Shown piece after piece: positions 61,628-64,000 of a DNA stretch of 64,000 nt (positions are counted from its first letter, which is position 1; each line of letters opens with the position of its first letter). The stretch is from assembly GCF_000420845.1 (NCBI RefSeq), contig NZ_ATVS01000017.1, forward strand, positions 1 to 64,000, written 5' to 3'. The notes under the pieces are model-generated. The model ran no database searches. It saw only the letters and a program-made list of their open reading frames with translations, and was not told the DNA's origin. Source of the DNA: Butyrivibrio sp. AE3009 (GTDB lineage Bacteria; Bacillota; Clostridia; Lachnospirales; Lachnospiraceae). Made by a program: the position numbers and the translations under genes.

Positions 61628-62392
61628 ATGAAAAAAGGATTAGCATATCTTTTAATAACATCTATACTGATAATCATTTCCGGTTGCGGTAGGCAGGAGA
61701 ACAATGAGGCTACTGAGATGTGGTCAGAACCATTGATCGAAGGCATAGTTGAAGAACCGCCGGAAGATTCGACAGAGACAGAAGATTCGGCGGAAGCAGA
61801 AGACCAGGCAACAACACAAGACCAGGCAACAACACAAGACCAGGCAATAACACAGGAACAGAGCCAGACAACAGACCAACCGGAAGTCGAAGACCAGACA
61901 AAAACTCCGACAGAACAGCAAACAGAATCCGCGCCGTCCGGCCTTCTAACCACCACCGCCGACCTACAGCTCACCGATACAGATGGCAGCGGCAAAAACT
62001 ATACTTTCACATATGACGGCGAGGAATTTCGAGCTAAGTACACCACCGATAACTGGAGAATCTTTGATTCCTACAGGATCAACAATGAAAGTGACATGAC
62101 CATAATCTGTCAGGCCCTGATCGTTGAGCACCCTGTTCATGGCAGCGACATGGAATCCTACAGAACTGCTGATGACATGGTGGATGAGTGGGTCATCCAT
62201 AACATGGCCTACGCACTTTTGCAGGAGGATGATCCACTGAAATCCCATGCTAAGGACGTAGATTTTGATCCCAAGGATCAGAACAAAAGCTTCGAGGAGT
62301 TCTATAAGGACAGAACCGGCAAGGATTTCAATATGAATGATTTGTTTGAACGTATGGCATCTCAGTCAGAAACTCAGAATAACGATAATTAG
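61628..62392 (+). CDS. Lipoprotein with Gln/Thr-rich tandem repeats
   Basis: About 254 residues. Signal peptide with lipobox IISGC (Cys near 20), then an acidic region including three 18-bp DNA repeats (61802-61855) coding for DQATTQ. The C-terminal part (residues about 110-250) is a soluble domain (NYTFTYDGEEFRAKYTTDNWRIFDSYRI...) that I do not recognise. The ATG at 61628 lies 2 nt after the small basic protein; AAGGTGG is upstream. A TTG at 61622 is less likely. Function unknown; anchored to the outer face of the membrane. Confidence 0.75.
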   Translation: MKKGLAYLLITSILIIISGCGRQENNEATEMWSEPLIEGIVEEPPEDSTETEDSAEAEDQATTQDQATTQDQAITQEQSQTTDQPEVEDQTKTPTEQQTESAPSGLLTTTADLQLTDTDGSGKNYTFTYDGEEFRAKYTTDNWRIFDSYRINNESDMTIICQALIVEHPVHGSDMESYRTADDMVDEWVIHNMAYALLQEDDPLKSHAKDVDFDPKDQNKSFEEFYKDRTGKDFNMNDLFERMASQSETQNNDN

Positions 62393-62412
62393 GATATGGG
62401 GGAGAACTAACA

Positions 62413-62460
62413 ATGTCAGAAGATATTTGGGGTAAAGTTATGGATGGTATGACAAAATAA
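62413..62460 (+). CDS. Possible 15-residue micro-ORF
   Basis: MSEDIWGKVMDGMTK with a GGGGGAGAA site about 9 nt upstream, 20 nt after the lipoprotein stop and ending in the base of a terminator. Could be a real micropeptide or a spurious match; weak by its size. Confidence 0.3.
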   Translation: MSEDIWGKVMDGMTK

Positions 62461-62490
62461 CGGCTACGCAGCAATTTGCGCAGCCGTTTT
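62459..62490. terminator. Terminator between convergent genes
   Basis: AACGGCT (62459-62465) pairs with AGCCGTT (62482-62488), extended by CGCA/TGCG after an A-C mismatch, then TT. It serves the lipoprotein run and probably the minus-strand surface protein. Confidence 0.8.
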
Positions 62491-62498
62491 GCTTTAGC

Positions 62499-64000
62499 TT
62501 AATCAGTTATCGTGAAATTGATGTTTATAGTTCCGGTGAAGTTACCCTTTCCGATAACCTGAACTATAGCGTTGCCTTTCTTCGTGTTGTTTTTGTACTT
62601 AAGAGTGTAGTCGGTGCCTTTGGCCAGGGTAACAGTTTTTCCTGATGCGAGTTTCATGGTAACTGTCGGCTCAGGCTTAACCCCGCCTTTGACATATTTA
62701 TAGGATGTGGTCTTAAGTCCTGCAGTAACCTTGCTACTTTCCTGACTGATGTTATAAGCCTTGATCGTGAAGGACTTGGTGAGGCTTCCTGTATATCCTG
62801 ATACACCCTGGATATACAACTTCGCCTTTCCCTTGCCTGTGTTCCCGGCAAAGTAATAGGTGCAATCGTAATTTCTCTGCTGCTTTCTGGTAAGCATGGC
62901 ATAATCCGACAGCGGGATCTTCCTAAGGGTTACAGGCGTATCACCTTTCCCGGCGGTGTAGGTCAAGTCAAAGTCCTTGGTGATCTGCGCTCCTGTATAT
63001 ATTTCGGGAGACAAGGATCCGGTAAACTTGGTCTTGGAAAGAGCAGTTCCTGTAATTGTAAATGGAACACGAACAGTACTAAAGAAGTCTCCCTTTCCTG
63101 TAATTACCGCATATCCCTTTCCAACATCAATGTTGTCTTCATAAGATATTTCGTAATCAGTGCCCTTAACAAGAGGCTTTTTCTTGTATGTTACTGTTAC
63201 TTCCGGCTTGATCTCTTTACCTGTATAGGCCTGCTTGCCGATCTTTGCCGATGCTTTGGAGATGAGTATCTTCTTCTGAATATTTACAGATACCTTAATC
63301 GCACTGAAGGAATAGTTCTCAGTAGGTCTTATGTAGAAGAAGCTATCACCTTCCGATACGAAGTCGCCATTTTCACCGGTGCCGTAATCATATACGAAGT
63401 GCTTGCCTGCCTTAAGAGTAACAAGCTTTCCATCGATATAAGCCTTCATTACGGGCTTTGGCTTATGAGCTTTTTTGTCATAACTATAGTCGTAAGCAGT
63501 CTTAGAAACTGCATAACTTGTTATAACCTTAGGCGCGATCTTGAATTCATAAGTCTTCTTCTCTGCCTTGGAATAGGCTCCCTTGAAGGTGACTGTAACT
63601 GCTGCAGTACCTGCATTTATGTTTTTGGAGTATTTAAGAGAATACTCTTTGCCTGCATTAAGATTCTTATTGCCATCAAAAACAAGGAGGCTGGAGAGCT
63701 TCTGGGCTTTTCCCGTATATTCCAAACGCTGATTCTTATATCTGTCACTTCCGATGATCCAGATACCCTTCGGGATATCATCACCTGTTTTAAATTTCAT
63801 ATAGGATCTGACTTCCTCAGGAATATCCCCCCATACTGAAGGATCAACCGGTTCCGGTTCGGGCTCGGGCTCAGGTTCGGGAGTCTTCTCCCATACCGCA
63901 TAAACGGTAGTATCTTCTACAATCTCTGTCTTATTCGAAAGAGTAGTAGTACCGTTTTTATCATATGACCAGCCAAGGAAAGTGTAGCCTTCTTTTTTGG
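62499..64000 (-). CDS. Surface protein, InlB-type repeat plus Ig-like repeats, 5' end outside window
   Basis: At least 500 residues; the frame runs open through position 64000 without a start, so the gene is cut by the right edge. Reading from the edge: a Listeria-Bacteroides (InlB B) repeat (GYTFLGWSYDKNGTTTLSNK...EDTTVYAVWEK), a run of Glu-Pro dipeptides as spacer, then about six Ig-like or Flg_new-type strands with recurrent VTVTYKKKPLVKGTDYEISY, TVTLAKGTDYTLKYKNN patterns. An internal ATG at 63800 is not the real start. Probably an adhesin or cell-wall protein. Confidence 0.85.
   Translation of the reverse strand, partial: KKEGYTFLGWSYDKNGTTTLSNKTEIVEDTTVYAVWEKTPEPEPEPEPEPVDPSVWGDIPEEVRSYMKFKTGDDIPKGIWIIGSDRYKNQRLEYTGKAQKLSSLLVFDGNKNLNAGKEYSLKYSKNINAGTAAVTVTFKGAYSKAEKKTYEFKIAPKVITSYAVSKTAYDYSYDKKAHKPKPVMKAYIDGKLVTLKAGKHFVYDYGTGENGDFVSEGDSFFYIRPTENYSFSAIKVSVNIQKKILISKASAKIGKQAYTGKEIKPEVTVTYKKKPLVKGTDYEISYEDNIDVGKGYAVITGKGDFFSTVRVPFTITGTALSKTKFTGSLSPEIYTGAQITKDFDLTYTAGKGDTPVTLRKIPLSDYAMLTRKQQRNYDCTYYFAGNTGKGKAKLYIQGVSGYTGSLTKSFTIKAYNISQESSKVTAGLKTTSYKYVKGGVKPEPTVTMKLASGKTVTLAKGTDYTLKYKNNTKKGNAIVQVIGKGNFTGTININFTITD

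Noticed and set aside
1..64000. tRNA, rRNA, riboswitch or complete insertion sequence
   Set aside because: No cloverleaf, rRNA-like sequence, recognised riboswitch core or transposase gene was identified by reading; a covariance-model scan would be needed to exclude small RNAs.

Overview
The window looks like a chromosomal segment of a low-to-moderate-GC anaerobic Firmicute, most likely a Lachnospiraceae member of the Butyrivibrio/Pseudobutyrivibrio type. I infer this from strong AGGAGG-type ribosome sites, LplB/LplC-type oligosaccharide transporters, plant-sugar catabolism (fructan, hexuronate, beta-galactoside), a FucO-type dehydrogenase and the general protein style. No rRNA, tRNA, CRISPR array, phage or complete insertion sequence was seen.

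Layout. 0.4-8.6 kb: fructan/sucrose utilisation island (divergent LacI repressor, two permeases, binding lipoprotein, a broken GH32 lipoprotein gene, cytoplasmic GH32, fructokinase) with divergent consensus promoters and 21-bp-phased repeats between them. 8.7-12.1 kb: large secreted repeat protein. 12.5-19.9 kb: M13 peptidase, ABC exporter (ATPase plus two permeases), one complete and one N-terminally truncated CPBP protease, then a deleted nucleoside hydrolase and a frameshifted MFS gene, i.e. a decaying stretch. 19.9-23.1 kb: AEC carrier, asparaginase, RsmH-like methyltransferase. 23.2-25.3 kb: a three-gene SPFH / ribbon-helix-helix / YhfC protease operon with a perfect palindromic operator. 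25.4-31.5 kb: MEMO-AMMECR1 fusion, AmmeMemoRadiSam radical SAM enzyme, AraC regulator and divergent uxuAB. 31.6-41.3 kb: zinc-ribbon and proline-rich membrane proteins, fucO, DEDDh exonuclease, cysteine hydrolase, XRE-Uma2 fusion, histidine phosphatase, lipoprotein, membrane-anchored surface protein. 41.5-59 kb: exopolysaccharide genes (two paralogous priming sugar transferases, GT2, B12-binding-type radical SAM, GT4, GT8-like, Wzy, TupA-like ATP-grasp, Wzx, UDP-glucuronate decarboxylase), interrupted by GH2 beta-galactosidase, a DUF4143 ATPase, rhodanese, a truncated phosphoribosyltransferase and a DUF6884 protein. 59-64 kb: type I toxin locus, GPH sugar symporter, HigBA remnant, small lipoprotein operon and the 3' part of a surface protein that runs off the right edge.

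How it works together: the cell imports plant-derived oligosaccharides, hydrolyses them inside (GH32, GH2), feeds fructose through fructokinase and hexuronates through UxuB/UxuA, and makes an extracellular polysaccharide. Both priming sugar transferases carry upstream sequences matching the flagellar-type sigma-28/SigD promoter (TAAA, about 15 nt, GCCGAT), which suggests coupling of polysaccharide initiation to a motility sigma factor.

The most unusual features are a dispersed family of REP-like palindromes (cores GGGACGGTTC, GTGACAGGCAC, GTGCCTGGCAC) that serve as terminators and have become the 3' coding ends of two genes; the operator shared between the SPFH operon promoter and the start of its third gene; 33-bp tandem repeats running into the ribosome site of the DUF4143 ATPase; and the convergent toxin/antitoxin RNA arrangement near 59.2 kb.
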